From Algoriphagus alkaliphilus (GTDB taxonomy: Bacteria; Bacteroidota; Bacteroidia; Cytophagales; Cyclobacteriaceae): DNA of 64,000 nucleotides. Numbering within the stretch: the stretch's first letter is position 1; the number at the start of each line of letters is the position of its first letter. A program made the translations under genes and the position numbers. Below are positions 17,796 through 26,299 of the stretch, piece by piece. The notes under the pieces are model-generated. The model was not told the DNA's origin, searched no databases, and was given only the letters and a program-made list of their open reading frames with translations. The DNA lies in contig NZ_FMXE01000019.1 of assembly GCF_900103735.1 (NCBI RefSeq), positions 1 through 64,000 of the forward strand, written 5' to 3'.

Positions 17796-19307
17796 ATGAC
17801 AGAAAAACAACATTTTTTGGCAGTTTTTTGGGTGGCCAATCTTGGTTTTGCCATAGCTAAAATACTCTTAACCTTCAGACCGGAGCTTGACCTGTTTACC
17901 GAAGAAGCCCAATATTGGCTTTGGGCTCAAAATATGGACTGGCATTATTACTCCAAACCTCCCATGGTGGCTGTACTCAATTTTCTCAGCACCGGGATTT
18001 TTGGGGATACTGAATTTGCCGTAAGGTTCACCCCCATAGTCTTTGGATTGGCTACGGCTTGGATTGTCTATTCCTTTGCCTTTGATCTCTACAAGTCTGA
18101 AAAAACCGCATGCCTTGCCGGGTTGATATTTTTGGGAATGCCTATTCATTTGCTGGAATTCACTTTTCATACGACCGACACTTCCATGACTTTTTTTTGG
18201 ACACTGTCCTGGTATTTGTTGTATCGGGCTATATTTTCTGAACTAAAAGGGCAATGGGTAATCGCGGGCTTAATCACCGCTTTAGGCATCATGTCCAAAT
18301 TGACGATGGTTCTGATATTTCCGGCATCTTTGTTTTTTCTCGTGTATTCCGGGAAAATAAAAAGTCAATTTATACCATGGCTTTGGTTTGCAGGCATCGC
18401 TTTTTTGGGATTTTTACCCAGCCTGATCTGGAACATTCAAAATGATTTTTATACGTTCAAACATCTGGCAGCTCTTGGGGGAGTTTCAGGCACCACGCCC
18501 AGGCCTTTTGATGTTGGCCTTTTGTTGAAAAGAACCTCTGAATATTTTGGAGGTCAATTAGCTATGGTCTCGGTCTTCTTTCTGCCATTTTTCTTTTATG
18601 GAATAAAAAAATTGACTGCTCAAAAAGATTATACAGGCATTTATCTTGTGTTTCCGGGTCTTCTGACATTTTTGGGCTTTGGGGGACTTAGCCTTTTCAC
18701 CTTTATAGAGGTCAATTGGCCGGGGTTTACTTACAGTACATTTCCCGTTTTTTTGGCACCCCTAGTCGCCGAATTTGGAGATAAATGGAAGCGGTATTCT
18801 CAATGGGCATTGGCCATCAGTCTTAGCCTCCCATTTCTGTTTTATCTTCCAAATTTTCTCCGCTGGAAAAGCCAAGGACCAATTTTCTCCGCGGAAAAGG
18901 CACTGTTCAAAAGTATGATAGGATATGAAGATCTGGGAAATAGGATTGACTTTTTGAGAGACAGCCTTGAGATTTTTGCTCCTGTAATATTCAGTGAAAG
19001 TTATCATGTCGCTTCCGAACTGGCCTTTTACATCAAAGACCATCCCCAAACTTTCACGGTCAACATGGGCAGCAGAAAAAATCAATGGGACCTTTGGCCG
19101 GGAATGGACCAATTTGTCGGGAAGCCTGAAAAATTTATTTTCGTGAGTAGAAATCAGGCTTCTCCCGAAGCCGCAGTAAGATTTGAAAAATTGCTTTTTG
19201 AGGAGGAACGCCCTTTTTTGTTTGGGAAAGACACATTGGGAAAAACCAAAATCCAGGTTTGGGAGAATCTTTTGGAATACAATCCAAAAGATATCGGAAC
19301 CTATTGA
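17796..19307 (+). CDS. ArnT/PMT-like membrane glycosyltransferase (GT39/GT83 type)
   Basis: A 503-residue multi-pass membrane protein with about ten hydrophobic segments and the GT-C fold start: a first helix, then a loop with the acidic EEAQYWLWAQNMDWHYY, matching the D/E-rich catalytic loop and the HYYSKPP motif of dolichol-phosphate-mannose/ArnT-type transferases. It should move a sugar from a polyprenyl-phosphate carrier to a lipid or protein on the periplasmic side. The next gene encodes a DPM1-like GT2 enzyme that makes such carriers, and the third a flippase-like membrane protein, so the three probably form a sugar-modification unit. The acceptor is not predictable. Confidence 0.85.
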   Translation: MTEKQHFLAVFWVANLGFAIAKILLTFRPELDLFTEEAQYWLWAQNMDWHYYSKPPMVAVLNFLSTGIFGDTEFAVRFTPIVFGLATAWIVYSFAFDLYKSEKTACLAGLIFLGMPIHLLEFTFHTTDTSMTFFWTLSWYLLYRAIFSELKGQWVIAGLITALGIMSKLTMVLIFPASLFFLVYSGKIKSQFIPWLWFAGIAFLGFLPSLIWNIQNDFYTFKHLAALGGVSGTTPRPFDVGLLLKRTSEYFGGQLAMVSVFFLPFFFYGIKKLTAQKDYTGIYLVFPGLLTFLGFGGLSLFTFIEVNWPGFTYSTFPVFLAPLVAEFGDKWKRYSQWALAISLSLPFLFYLPNFLRWKSQGPIFSAEKALFKSMIGYEDLGNRIDFLRDSLEIFAPVIFSESYHVASELAFYIKDHPQTFTVNMGSRKNQWDLWPGMDQFVGKPEKFIFVSRNQASPEAAVRFEKLLFEEERPFLFGKDTLGKTKIQVWENLLEYNPKDIGTY

Positions 19308-19407
19308 TAAGGGAAGGCCGGGAATTAGAAGTGGGGGAATTGCTTCAAATCTGATGTGATTTTGTCAGCAGAAGTATTTCTGGGTATTTTTGACCAAATT
19401 TTATCCC

Positions 19408-20382
19408 ATGAACAAGCCACTTTTGTCTGTTGTCATCACCGTTTACAACGAGGAAGATAATATCAAACCACTTTTGGATGCCACTTATGCCGCTCTCTCA
19501 GAGATCGACTATGAGGTGATTCTGATCGAAGATGGCTCCACGGATCGGACTGTGGCCGAAGTCAAAAAATACGCGAATGCCCGCACTAAACTCATTATTT
19601 TCAACCGCAATTTTGGGCAGACAAACGCTCTTGCAGCAGGCATAGACATGGCTACCGGTGAGTACATCGCAACCATGGACGGGGATTTGCAGAATGACCC
19701 CACCGACCTACCTATGATACTCCAAAAGGCAATCGATGAAGAATGGGACGTGGTAGCAGGATGCCGTGCTAAACGAAGGGATGGCTTTGTGCTGCGCAAA
19801 ATTCCCAGCAAAATCGCCAATTGGGTGATCCGAAATGCCACCAAAGTGTACCTAAACGACTACGGCTGTACACTTCGGGTTTACAAAGCTGGGATTGCCC
19901 AAAATATGGGGCTTTACGGTGAGTTGCATCGCTTTATCCCCGTCTTGGCTAAGCAGCAGGGAGCCAAAATGACCGAAGTCGATGTGAAGCATCACCCCCG
20001 GATTCACGGAACTTCCAAGTATGGCTTGAGCCGGACTTTCAAGGTGATGGCAGATTTGATCCTGATGCTTTTCTTCCAAAAGTATTTTCAGCGTCCGATT
20101 CACTTATTTGGAGGATTGGGATTGATGGCCTTGGTTTTGGGATTCTTGATCAACTTCTACCTTTTGGTGCTCAAAATCATGGGAGAGGACATTTGGGGTC
20201 GACCGCTTATGATTGTCGGGTTTATTTCGCTCTTGGGAGGAATCCAGCTGATCACTACAGGGATTATTTCAGAGATAATTGTTCGCACTTACTATGAGTC
20301 CCAAAACAAAAAGACTTATTCCGTGAAGGCGGTTTTTCAGGGAGAAAAGGTTGAAGTCGGAAGTATCAAGTCAGAAGTTTGA
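19408..20382 (+). CDS. Family 2 glycosyltransferase, polyprenyl-phosphate sugar synthase type
   Basis: A 324-residue GT-A enzyme with C-terminal membrane anchors. The nucleotide-sugar domain (1-230) starts LLSVVITVYNEEDNI and contains the metal-binding DGDLQNDPTDLP and the acceptor segment around CRAKRRDG. Two hydrophobic helices follow (about 235-260 and 270-292). This is the ArnC/GtrB/DPM1 layout, linking a sugar to undecaprenyl phosphate on the cytoplasmic side. The ATG at 19408 is chosen; an upstream TTG at 19390 would add six residues without need. Its product likely feeds the GT39-type enzyme upstream. Confidence 0.9.
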   Translation: MNKPLLSVVITVYNEEDNIKPLLDATYAALSEIDYEVILIEDGSTDRTVAEVKKYANARTKLIIFNRNFGQTNALAAGIDMATGEYIATMDGDLQNDPTDLPMILQKAIDEEWDVVAGCRAKRRDGFVLRKIPSKIANWVIRNATKVYLNDYGCTLRVYKAGIAQNMGLYGELHRFIPVLAKQQGAKMTEVDVKHHPRIHGTSKYGLSRTFKVMADLILMLFFQKYFQRPIHLFGGLGLMALVLGFLINFYLLVLKIMGEDIWGRPLMIVGFISLLGGIQLITTGIISEIIVRTYYESQNKKTYSVKAVFQGEKVEVGSIKSEV

Positions 20383-20610
20383 AAAAGTTGGCAGTGGTCA
20401 GTTTGCAGTTCTGTCAGCCTGAGCGGAGTCGAAGGCGAGGGTGGAAATCAGATGAAGAAATCAGATGAAGAAATCAGAAATATAAAATCAGAAAGCTGAA
20501 AAAAGTAGGCAGTAGAAGTTGGCAGTATAATCCCTTGCAAATTGAACATTGAGTTTGATAATTGAGCATTCTTTCCCCAATAACTATTAACCAATAACCC
20601 ATTCCCCTCC
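20383..20610 (+). repeat. Repeat-rich gap with the Bacteroidota GAGCGGAGTCGAAG motif
   Basis: About 230 bp without a gene. It holds TGTCAGCCTGAGCGGAGTCG (20413-20432), a widespread Bacteroidota intergenic motif, two direct copies of AAATCAGATGAAG (about 20449-20476), a pair of GGCAGT-type boxes and a TAATAACCA-type stretch near the end. No convincing promoter is seen for the next gene. Confidence 0.55.
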
Positions 20611-21486
20611 TTGATCCGATTCAAAAATCAACTCAAAACAGCCCTGAAGCTTCTGCTGACAGGTTTGGCTTTGTACTTGGTTTTTAGGAAAATCGATACC
20701 GGGCAGCTTTTTCTACTCGCAACATCGATCAACTGGCTTTGGCTGATTCCTGCTTTGGCCTTGTTTATCCTGAGTAAGGTGGCTACGGCCATCCGCCTCA
20801 ATCGTTACTTTGAAAATATCGGAATACACCTTTCAGAAGGCCAAAACTGGCGACTCTATTTGATCGGGATGTTTTACAATCTATTCCTTCCCGGAGGAAT
20901 CGGTGGCGATGGGTACAAAGTTTACCTGCTCAACAAACAGTTTAAAACTCCTGTCAAAAAACTATTGCAAGCTGCCCTTTTGGATCGTCTCGGTGGACTG
21001 ATCGCGATTGTGTTTTTGCTTTTTGCTTTTTTTTTAGTGGTGAAAGTTGACTTCGCCTTTTTCGAAAGTCCGGTTTGGAATGGAGTGATGATTGGCGGAT
21101 TGATCTTGACTATTCCCCTATTTTGGCTGGCTCAAAAGTTTCTTTTCAAAGACTTCCTCCCCTCATTTTGGCGGGCTAATGTTTGGTCATTTGCCGGACA
21201 AATCGCACAACTCATTTGTGCTTGGTTTATCCTTCGATCCTTAGGAATCACGGAGCATATCCTCGCATACCAGCTTGTGTTTTTACTTTCCTCGATTGTA
21301 GCGGTTTTGCCTTTGACGATCGGTGGAGTCGGAGCACGGGAATTGGTCTTTGTCTACGCGCACACCTATGCAGGAATCGAAGAGACCGCAGCCGTGGCTT
21401 TCAGTTTGATTTTTTTCTTGATTTCAGCTGGGATTTCCTTGGCTGGGACATTTGTAAAAGCTGATTTAGCAAAAAATCACAACTAG
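20611..21486 (+). CDS. Lysylphosphatidylglycerol synthase TM-region (UPF0104/AglD-like) membrane protein
   Basis: A 291-residue membrane protein with about seven or eight hydrophobic segments and the family signature FLPGGIGGDGYKVYLLNKQ near residues 92-110 and GGVGARELVFVYAHTYAG near 237. Members are often found beside dolichol- or undecaprenyl-linked glycosyltransferases and are thought to be flippases or lipid-modification partners; that role here is inferred from the two glycosyltransferase genes before it. The start is a TTG at 20611; there is no better ATG before the first helix. Confidence 0.82.
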   Translation: MIRFKNQLKTALKLLLTGLALYLVFRKIDTGQLFLLATSINWLWLIPALALFILSKVATAIRLNRYFENIGIHLSEGQNWRLYLIGMFYNLFLPGGIGGDGYKVYLLNKQFKTPVKKLLQAALLDRLGGLIAIVFLLFAFFLVVKVDFAFFESPVWNGVMIGGLILTIPLFWLAQKFLFKDFLPSFWRANVWSFAGQIAQLICAWFILRSLGITEHILAYQLVFLLSSIVAVLPLTIGGVGARELVFVYAHTYAGIEETAAVAFSLIFFLISAGISLAGTFVKADLAKNHN

Positions 21487-21512
21487 CTGTTTTTCAATAA
21501 AATTTATTTCAA

Positions 21513-21557
21513 TCATCCTTGCAGATTTAAAATGTCATTTTAAATCTGCAAAGATGA
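21513..21557. repeat. Large palindrome upstream of pyrF
   Basis: The core 21519-21551 is a perfect inverted repeat: TTGCAGATTTAAAATG, one central T, then its exact reverse complement. With one mismatch the arms extend to about 22 bp (21513-21557). There is no T run on either side, so it is not a normal terminator. It lies 27 bp before the pyrF -7 element and 26 bp after the preceding gene. Confidence 0.9.
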
Positions 21558-21583
21558 AGACTAGCCTAAATTTTTTAAATCAA

Positions 21584-21591
21584 TACCTTTG
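21584..21591 (+). promoter_or_regulatory. -7 element of the pyrF promoter
   Basis: TACCTTTG, an exact TAnnTTTG match, 18 bp before the pyrF ATG. A clear -33 box is not visible. Confidence 0.55.
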
Positions 21592-21608
21592 CCCAAAATC
21601 CACCAAAC

Positions 21609-22424
21609 ATGACCCGATCCGAGCTTTTCTCCCAAATCCAACAAAAATCCTCCTTTCTCTGTGTAGGCTTAGATCCTGATTTGGAGAAAATACCGGCTCA
21701 CTTGCGCTCTGAAGCTGATCCGATTTTCAGCTTTTGCAAGGCCATCATCGAAGAGACAGCTGATTTTGCAGTGGCCTATAAACCCAATATTGCATTTTTC
21801 GAAGCCTTGGGAGCGAAAGGATGGGAGACACTTGCAAAAGTATCCGAACTCATCCCCAAGGATATTTTCACTATCGCTGACGCAAAACGTGGTGATATCG
21901 GAAATACGTCCAAACTCTACGCTAAGGCATTTTTTGAATCCATGGATTTCGATTCGATCACGGTGGCTCCATACATGGGAAAAGACAGTGTTTCGCCTTT
22001 TTTGGAGTTTAAGGACAAGTGGGTGATTCTGTTGGCCTTGACTTCGAATGTGGGCTCGATGGATTTCCAACTGATCGAAGACAAAGCAGGAAAACCATTT
22101 TACCAGTCTGTACTGGAGAAAAGTCAGGAATGGGGCAGTCCGGAAAACCTGATGTATGTAGTCGGCGCTACTCGGGGCGAATTGATTGGTGAAGCTCGAA
22201 AAGCAGCTCCGGAACACTTTTTCTTAGTTCCGGGAGTGGGTGCCCAGGGAGGAAGCTTAGCCGAGGTAGCGAAATATGGAATGAACTCGACCTGTGGACT
22301 TTTGGTCAATTCCAGCCGGGGAATTATTTATGCTTCTGGTGAAAAGGATTTTGCGAAAGTTGCAGGGGAAGAAGCTCAAAAGCTGCAAGAGGAGATGAAG
22401 GAGCTTTTGGAGAGGTATCTTTGA
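21609..22424 (+). CDS. pyrF: Orotidine 5'-phosphate decarboxylase (type 2)
   Basis: A 271-residue TIM-barrel enzyme that makes UMP from OMP, the last step of de novo pyrimidine synthesis. The active-site strand [14 protein letters not shown] (residues 89-102) holds the DxKxxD array. The N-terminal [11 protein letters not shown] and C-terminal VPGVGAQGG are further family segments. The length and the VAYKPN...FFEALG segment mark the longer type 2 form. The gene has its own -7 element and a large palindrome upstream, and it converges with a toxin-antitoxin pair. Confidence 0.95.
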   Translation: MTRSELFSQIQQKSSFLCVGLDPDLEKIPAHLRSEADPIFSFCKAIIEETADFAVAYKPNIAFFEALGAKGWETLAKVSELIPKDIFTIADAKRGDIGNTSKLYAKAFFESMDFDSITVAPYMGKDSVSPFLEFKDKWVILLALTSNVGSMDFQLIEDKAGKPFYQSVLEKSQEWGSPENLMYVVGATRGELIGEARKAAPEHFFLVPGVGAQGGSLAEVAKYGMNSTCGLLVNSSRGIIYASGEKDFAKVAGEEAQKLQEEMKELLERYL

Positions 22425-22445
22425 TTTTGGAAAGCTTTTCTAGAT

Positions 22446-22718
22446 TTACGTATAGTGCCCTAAAACAGAAATAACCGAGACTTTAATGATCTTTTGGTCA
22501 ACGGCATAAACAATTCGATGTTCTCTATTCAACCTTCTCGACCAAAATCCAGCAAAATCATGTTTCAAAAGTTCGGGTTGTCCGGTCCCAGTGAAAGGGT
22601 GATCGGATAATTCTAAAAGGAGTTTTTTAAGTTTTTTGATTAGAGGAATATTCCCTGATTTTTTAAGTTTTTCAATTCCTTCCACAGCCTTAGGAGTGAA
22701 AACTAACCCATAGCTCAT
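22446..22718 (-). CDS. yoeB: Txe/YoeB-family toxin, ribosome-dependent mRNA interferase
   Basis: A 90-residue RelE-fold toxin. The C-terminal half has the family motifs HPFTGTGQPELLKHDFAGFWS, then SRRLNREHRIVYAVD and a terminal GHYT with the conserved His-Tyr pair. With the Arg and Glu residues these make the active site that cuts mRNA in the ribosomal A-site. Its start overlaps the antitoxin stop by 4 bp, so the two are translationally coupled, with the antitoxin first. All key residues look intact. Confidence 0.92.
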   Translation of the reverse strand: MSYGLVFTPKAVEGIEKLKKSGNIPLIKKLKKLLLELSDHPFTGTGQPELLKHDFAGFWSRRLNREHRIVYAVDQKIIKVSVISVLGHYT

Positions 22719-22966
22719 AGTCCAAGGAGTTGATCAAGTTCCTCCTTTGCCACTTTTATTACCTTTCCAGATTTGTACTGCTCAATTCCTTCCTTTACCT
22801 CCGAAATGACTTTTGGATCGAGGAAAAAACGATCTTCGTCTGATATCGGTACCAAAACGTAGGATTTATCTTTACCCCGCTGTACAATAACCTGCTGATT
22901 CTGATCCACTAGGTCAAAATATTTTTTTTGATTATCTCTAAATTCTTTTGAACTGATAACTAGCAT
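22715..22966 (-). CDS. yefM: Phd/YefM-family antitoxin
   Basis: An 83-residue antitoxin. The N-terminal part (MLVISSKEFRDNQKKYFDLV) is the Phd/YefM DNA-binding domain, and the acidic C-terminal tail (VIKVAKEELDQLLGL) is the part that wraps the toxin. It probably represses its own operon with the toxin as corepressor; an inverted repeat ATGTAC/GTACAT at 22979-22997 just upstream is a good operator candidate. Confidence 0.92.
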   Translation of the reverse strand: MLVISSKEFRDNQKKYFDLVDQNQQVIVQRGKDKSYVLVPISDEDRFFLDPKVISEVKEGIEQYKSGKVIKVAKEELDQLLGL

Positions 22967-22978
22967 AGTTTTAATAGC

Positions 22979-22997
22979 ATGTACTTTTTTGGTACAT
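22979..22997. promoter_or_regulatory. Operator-like inverted repeat before yefM-yoeB
   Basis: ATGTAC (22979-22984) and GTACAT (22992-22997) are separated by 7 nt and centred about 22 bp before the antitoxin start. YefM-type repressors bind short palindromes with a TGTACA core, so this is a likely autoregulatory site. Confidence 0.65.
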
Positions 22998-23140
22998 AAA
23001 ATTTAAACAAAAAGTTCGAAAACAAAAGATGGTATTTTTAAAACGCCAATCTTCAAATCGATTTGCACTTGAATCTGATTTGAAGTTGACTTCTAATTCT
23101 GAATTCCTTAAATTCCATAAATTCTTAGTCTTTGGGAATT

Positions 23141-24436
23141 ATGAACTTCAAAGAAGACTTTTTACAATTTGTCTGGAAGTATCAATACTTCGACAAAAAT
23201 GACCTTCGGACAACTGATGGTCAATTCGTCCAAATCATAAAGGTTGGCTTTCACAATCAAAGCGAAGGGCCTGACTTTCGAGATGCGACCGTTGTTTTGG
23301 ATGGGGTCACGCTCCACGGGCATGTCGAAGTGCATCGGATGGCCTCGGAATGGAAGCAGCATGCACACGGAGGTGATCCGGCTTACAATTCGGTGATTCT
23401 GCACGTGGTTTGGGAAAATAACCGCGAAGTGCTTCGAAACGATGGTACCCCAATGCCTACGGTTGAACTGAAAGGCAAGATTTTCTTGGAAATCTGGAGA
23501 AACTACGAGCAAATGCTGGATTTCAAATCTGACTTGCCCTGTGCACATGCCTTACTTGCCGTTCAGGAAATTATCCGATTTTCTGCTCTGGAAAAGGCCT
23601 TGGTGGAGCGGCTTTTGGAAAAATCCCAACTGATACTTGCGATACTTGACCAAACCAAAGGAGATTGGGAAGAGACGGCTTACCGTTGGCTTTTCACCTG
23701 CTTTGGATTCAAGATCAACAGTCAGCCAATGGGGGAATTGGCAGCCTCGGTTCCGTATAAAGTGCTCCAAAAGCATCGAACTCAGGTTTCAGCTTTGGAG
23801 GCGATGCTATTAGGTCAGGCCGGACTTATGCCGGAAAAAAGCGATGAACCCTATGTTCAGCATTTGATTGGAGAGTATGATTTTTATCAGAAAAAATTCG
23901 GCTGGACAACTCCACTTCTGCGTCAACACTGGACCTTCCTGGGAGCAAGACCGACCAATTTCCCGACAATAAGAATTGCACAATTGGCGGCGATTCTCTC
24001 CAAAGCGCCTAATTTACTTCAGGCTGTTTTAGAAGATAATCGGGAGTTTGCAGCTTTCAAAAAACTCCTCCAAATACCGCCTTCTGACTATTGGAAGTAT
24101 CATTATTCCTTTGGCAAACCGACGGAAAAAGTGGCTTCCAAGGGCATCTCCGGCGGTTCTTTGGAGCTTTTGATTATCAATTTTGTGATTCCGCTTTGGT
24201 TTGCATACGGTCGATACTTTGAGCAGCCCGAGTGGCAGGAGCGATGCTTTGACCTGATGCAGACGATCCCCGCCGAGAGTAATTTCATCATCCGAAAGTA
24301 TGGGGACAAAGGTTGGAAAGCTGAAAATGCCTTCGATTCTCAGGGTATGATCGGGCTTTTCCGAACGTATTGCCAGCCCCAAAAATGCCTGAACTGCAAA
24401 ATCGGGCAGAGCCTTCTCAAGGGCCAATCCAAATGA
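23141..24436 (+). CDS. DUF2851 family protein
   Basis: A 431-residue cytoplasmic protein matching the Bacteroidota-specific DUF2851 family (recognised from FKEDFLQFVWKYQYFDKNDL and the GPDFRDATVVLDGVTLHGHVEVH block). The end has four closely spaced cysteines, CQPQKCLNCKIGQ, near residues 415-425, which could bind a metal or an Fe-S cluster. The GHVEVH-type block resembles nuclease-like strands, but no activity is known to me. The ATG at 23141 is preferred over a TTG nine bases earlier. It is followed 57 bp later by a sugar acyltransferase gene, with no evident link. Confidence 0.85.
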   Translation: MNFKEDFLQFVWKYQYFDKNDLRTTDGQFVQIIKVGFHNQSEGPDFRDATVVLDGVTLHGHVEVHRMASEWKQHAHGGDPAYNSVILHVVWENNREVLRNDGTPMPTVELKGKIFLEIWRNYEQMLDFKSDLPCAHALLAVQEIIRFSALEKALVERLLEKSQLILAILDQTKGDWEETAYRWLFTCFGFKINSQPMGELAASVPYKVLQKHRTQVSALEAMLLGQAGLMPEKSDEPYVQHLIGEYDFYQKKFGWTTPLLRQHWTFLGARPTNFPTIRIAQLAAILSKAPNLLQAVLEDNREFAAFKKLLQIPPSDYWKYHYSFGKPTEKVASKGISGGSLELLIINFVIPLWFAYGRYFEQPEWQERCFDLMQTIPAESNFIIRKYGDKGWKAENAFDSQGMIGLFRTYCQPQKCLNCKIGQSLLKGQSK

Positions 24437-24493
24437 AGCTTTGCGCAGGCGAGTCATTTCTCGTACTTTCGCAGTCCAAAACCATTAAAATTT

Positions 24494-25129
24494 ATGGAAA
24501 AACCGGTGATCATCCTGGGAGCAAAAGGAATTGCTCATCCCGCACTTGAGATTTTCAACAGCAATCAAGTCATCGTCTATGGCTTTTTGGATGAGGATCA
24601 GAGTCTTTACGGTACGGAGATCAATAATATTCCAATTTTGGGGAATCCCGAGGACGAAGGTTTCTTAAAGTTGATCGGTAAGAAAACCGAAGCATTTGTC
24701 GCAGTTGACGATGTAAAATACCGCAAGTTTCTTGTGGAAATGCTTATCGAAAACCGAAAAGTCCAGCCCGTCAATGCAATCCATGAGCGTGCTTATGTTT
24801 CCACAGATGCTGCTTTGGGTCATGGTAATTTCATCAATGCAAATGTCACGATCGGTGCCGGAGCAAAAGTAGGAAGCCATTGCATTTTCCACACCGCTGC
24901 ACTGATTGATCACAAGGCGGTAATTGGTGATTTTGTGCAGATCGGAGCAGGATCGATCGTAAATGCGGAGGTGACGATTGAAGAAGGCGCATTTATCGGT
25001 TCGGGAGTAACGATAGTGGCTGGAGTGACAATCGGCAAAGGAGCCCGAGTTGGTGCTGGGTCTGTTGTGATTGGTTCAGTAGGAAAAAATGAAACGGTCT
25101 TCGGGAATCCGGCGGCGAAGGTGAAGTAA
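24494..25129 (+). CDS. NeuD/PglD-like sugar O-acyltransferase
   Basis: A 211-residue left-handed beta-helix acyltransferase. The N-terminal Rossmann-like domain (1-85) starts KPVIILGAKGIAHPALEIF. The hexapeptide-repeat domain (about 95-211) shows the [LIV]-G-x4 periodicity, for example VTIGAGAKVGSHC, AVIGDFVQIGAG and VTIGKGARVGAGSVV, and ends GNPAAKVK. His138 or a nearby His (NHD/HTA-like turn) is the expected base. Such enzymes N- or O-acetylate nucleotide sugars for surface polysaccharides; the substrate is unknown. Confidence 0.88.
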   Translation: MEKPVIILGAKGIAHPALEIFNSNQVIVYGFLDEDQSLYGTEINNIPILGNPEDEGFLKLIGKKTEAFVAVDDVKYRKFLVEMLIENRKVQPVNAIHERAYVSTDAALGHGNFINANVTIGAGAKVGSHCIFHTAALIDHKAVIGDFVQIGAGSIVNAEVTIEEGAFIGSGVTIVAGVTIGKGARVGAGSVVIGSVGKNETVFGNPAAKVK

Positions 25130-25288
25130 GTGGTGAAAAGTAAAAAGTGAGTTGTAAGAAGTAAGAAGAAATAACGAACACCGAATGCTGAATATCGAAT
25201 GATGAAGTAAAACATCGGTCATTGGCATCGTAAATCAAAAATCGTAAATCAAAAATCCCCAACACCCTGCCGAAACAGGGCGCTAGTT
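25130..25288 (+). repeat. Low-complexity repeats between neuD-like gene and trhO
   Basis: Short direct repeats such as AGTAAAAAGTGAGTTGTAAGAAGTAAGAAG, given here only by its parts GTAAAAAGT and AAGTAAGAAG, and two copies of ATCGTAAATCAAAAATC (about 25227-25257). A small stem CCCTG/CAGGG lies just before the trhO start (25265-25280). These are common Bacteroidota spacer motifs. Confidence 0.45.
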
Positions 25289-26299
25289 ATGGAAACAACA
25301 ACAAACAAACCTTACAGCATCCTGCTGTACTATTGCTACGCAAAAATCGAAAACCCCGAAGAATATCGGGAAGAGCATCACCTGTTCTGCGTTGCCAACA
25401 ACATCCGAGGTCGAATCATCATTTCTGATGAAGGACTTAATGGAACAGTCTCAGGACTGGTTGAAGATTGCGAAAAGTACATGGCCTATGTTCAGGCTGA
25501 TCCGCGGTTTGCAAAAACAGAGTTCAAGATCGATTTCCACGAGAAACATACTTTCACCAAGATCCATGTGCGGTACAAGCCTGAAATCGTGCATTCTGCG
25601 CTTCGCCACCTGGATCCAAATGTGAAAACCGGGAAGCATCTTGCCCCTGAGGAATTCAAGGCCTTGAAAGATCAGGAGGATGTGGTCATTTTGGATGTTC
25701 GCTCCAATTACGAGCATGAACTCGGTCGATTTAAAAATGCAATTACCCTCGATATCGACAACTTCCGTGATTTTCCGGAGAAAGTAAAAGAGCTCGGGCA
25801 TCTGAAAAACAAGAAAGTACTCACCTATTGCACGGGTGGAATCAAGTGTGAAAAAGCCTCCGCTTTCCTTTTGGAACAGGGCTTTGAGGATGTCTATCAG
25901 CTTCATGGAGGTATCATCAAATACGGCATGGAAGCAGGAGGAGAGGACTTTGAGGGAAAATGCTACGTCTTTGACAATCGCATCGCTGTGGATGTCAACA
26001 AAGTGAATCCTACGGTGATTTCGAAATGCCACGTCTGTGGGACGGCCTCTGACCGGATGGTCAACTGTGCCAATCCAACTTGCAACGAACACCTTGCGAT
26101 CTGTGAAAAATGCGGTTGGGAAATGGATGGTGCCTGCTCTGTGGAGTGCAAAGAAAATCCCGAAAAGCGACCTTATGACGGGACCGGCTACTACCAGAAA
26201 AATACCAACGGATATAATCCATATAAAGGACTTCACCGTAAGCCAAGTAAAGAACTAATCCAAAAACTCCATGGAGAATCGGAAAATTCCTGCGTCTGA
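25289..26299 (+). CDS. trhO: tRNA uridine(34) hydroxylase, rhodanese family
   Basis: A 336-residue TrhO/YceA-type enzyme that makes 5-hydroxyuridine at wobble position 34 of tRNA using oxygen. It has an N-terminal acylphosphatase-like domain (about 1-105, with FHEKHTFTKIHVRYKPEIV), a rhodanese domain (about 120-220) with the active Cys in LTYCTGGIKCEKAS, and a C-terminal Cys-rich segment, CHVCGTASDRMVNCANPTC, then C..CGW, which probably binds zinc. The length is typical of the longer YceA proteins. The last 29 bp overlap the start of the following phosphorylase gene. Confidence 0.93.
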   Translation: METTTNKPYSILLYYCYAKIENPEEYREEHHLFCVANNIRGRIIISDEGLNGTVSGLVEDCEKYMAYVQADPRFAKTEFKIDFHEKHTFTKIHVRYKPEIVHSALRHLDPNVKTGKHLAPEEFKALKDQEDVVILDVRSNYEHELGRFKNAITLDIDNFRDFPEKVKELGHLKNKKVLTYCTGGIKCEKASAFLLEQGFEDVYQLHGGIIKYGMEAGGEDFEGKCYVFDNRIAVDVNKVNPTVISKCHVCGTASDRMVNCANPTCNEHLAICEKCGWEMDGACSVECKENPEKRPYDGTGYYQKNTNGYNPYKGLHRKPSKELIQKLHGESENSCV

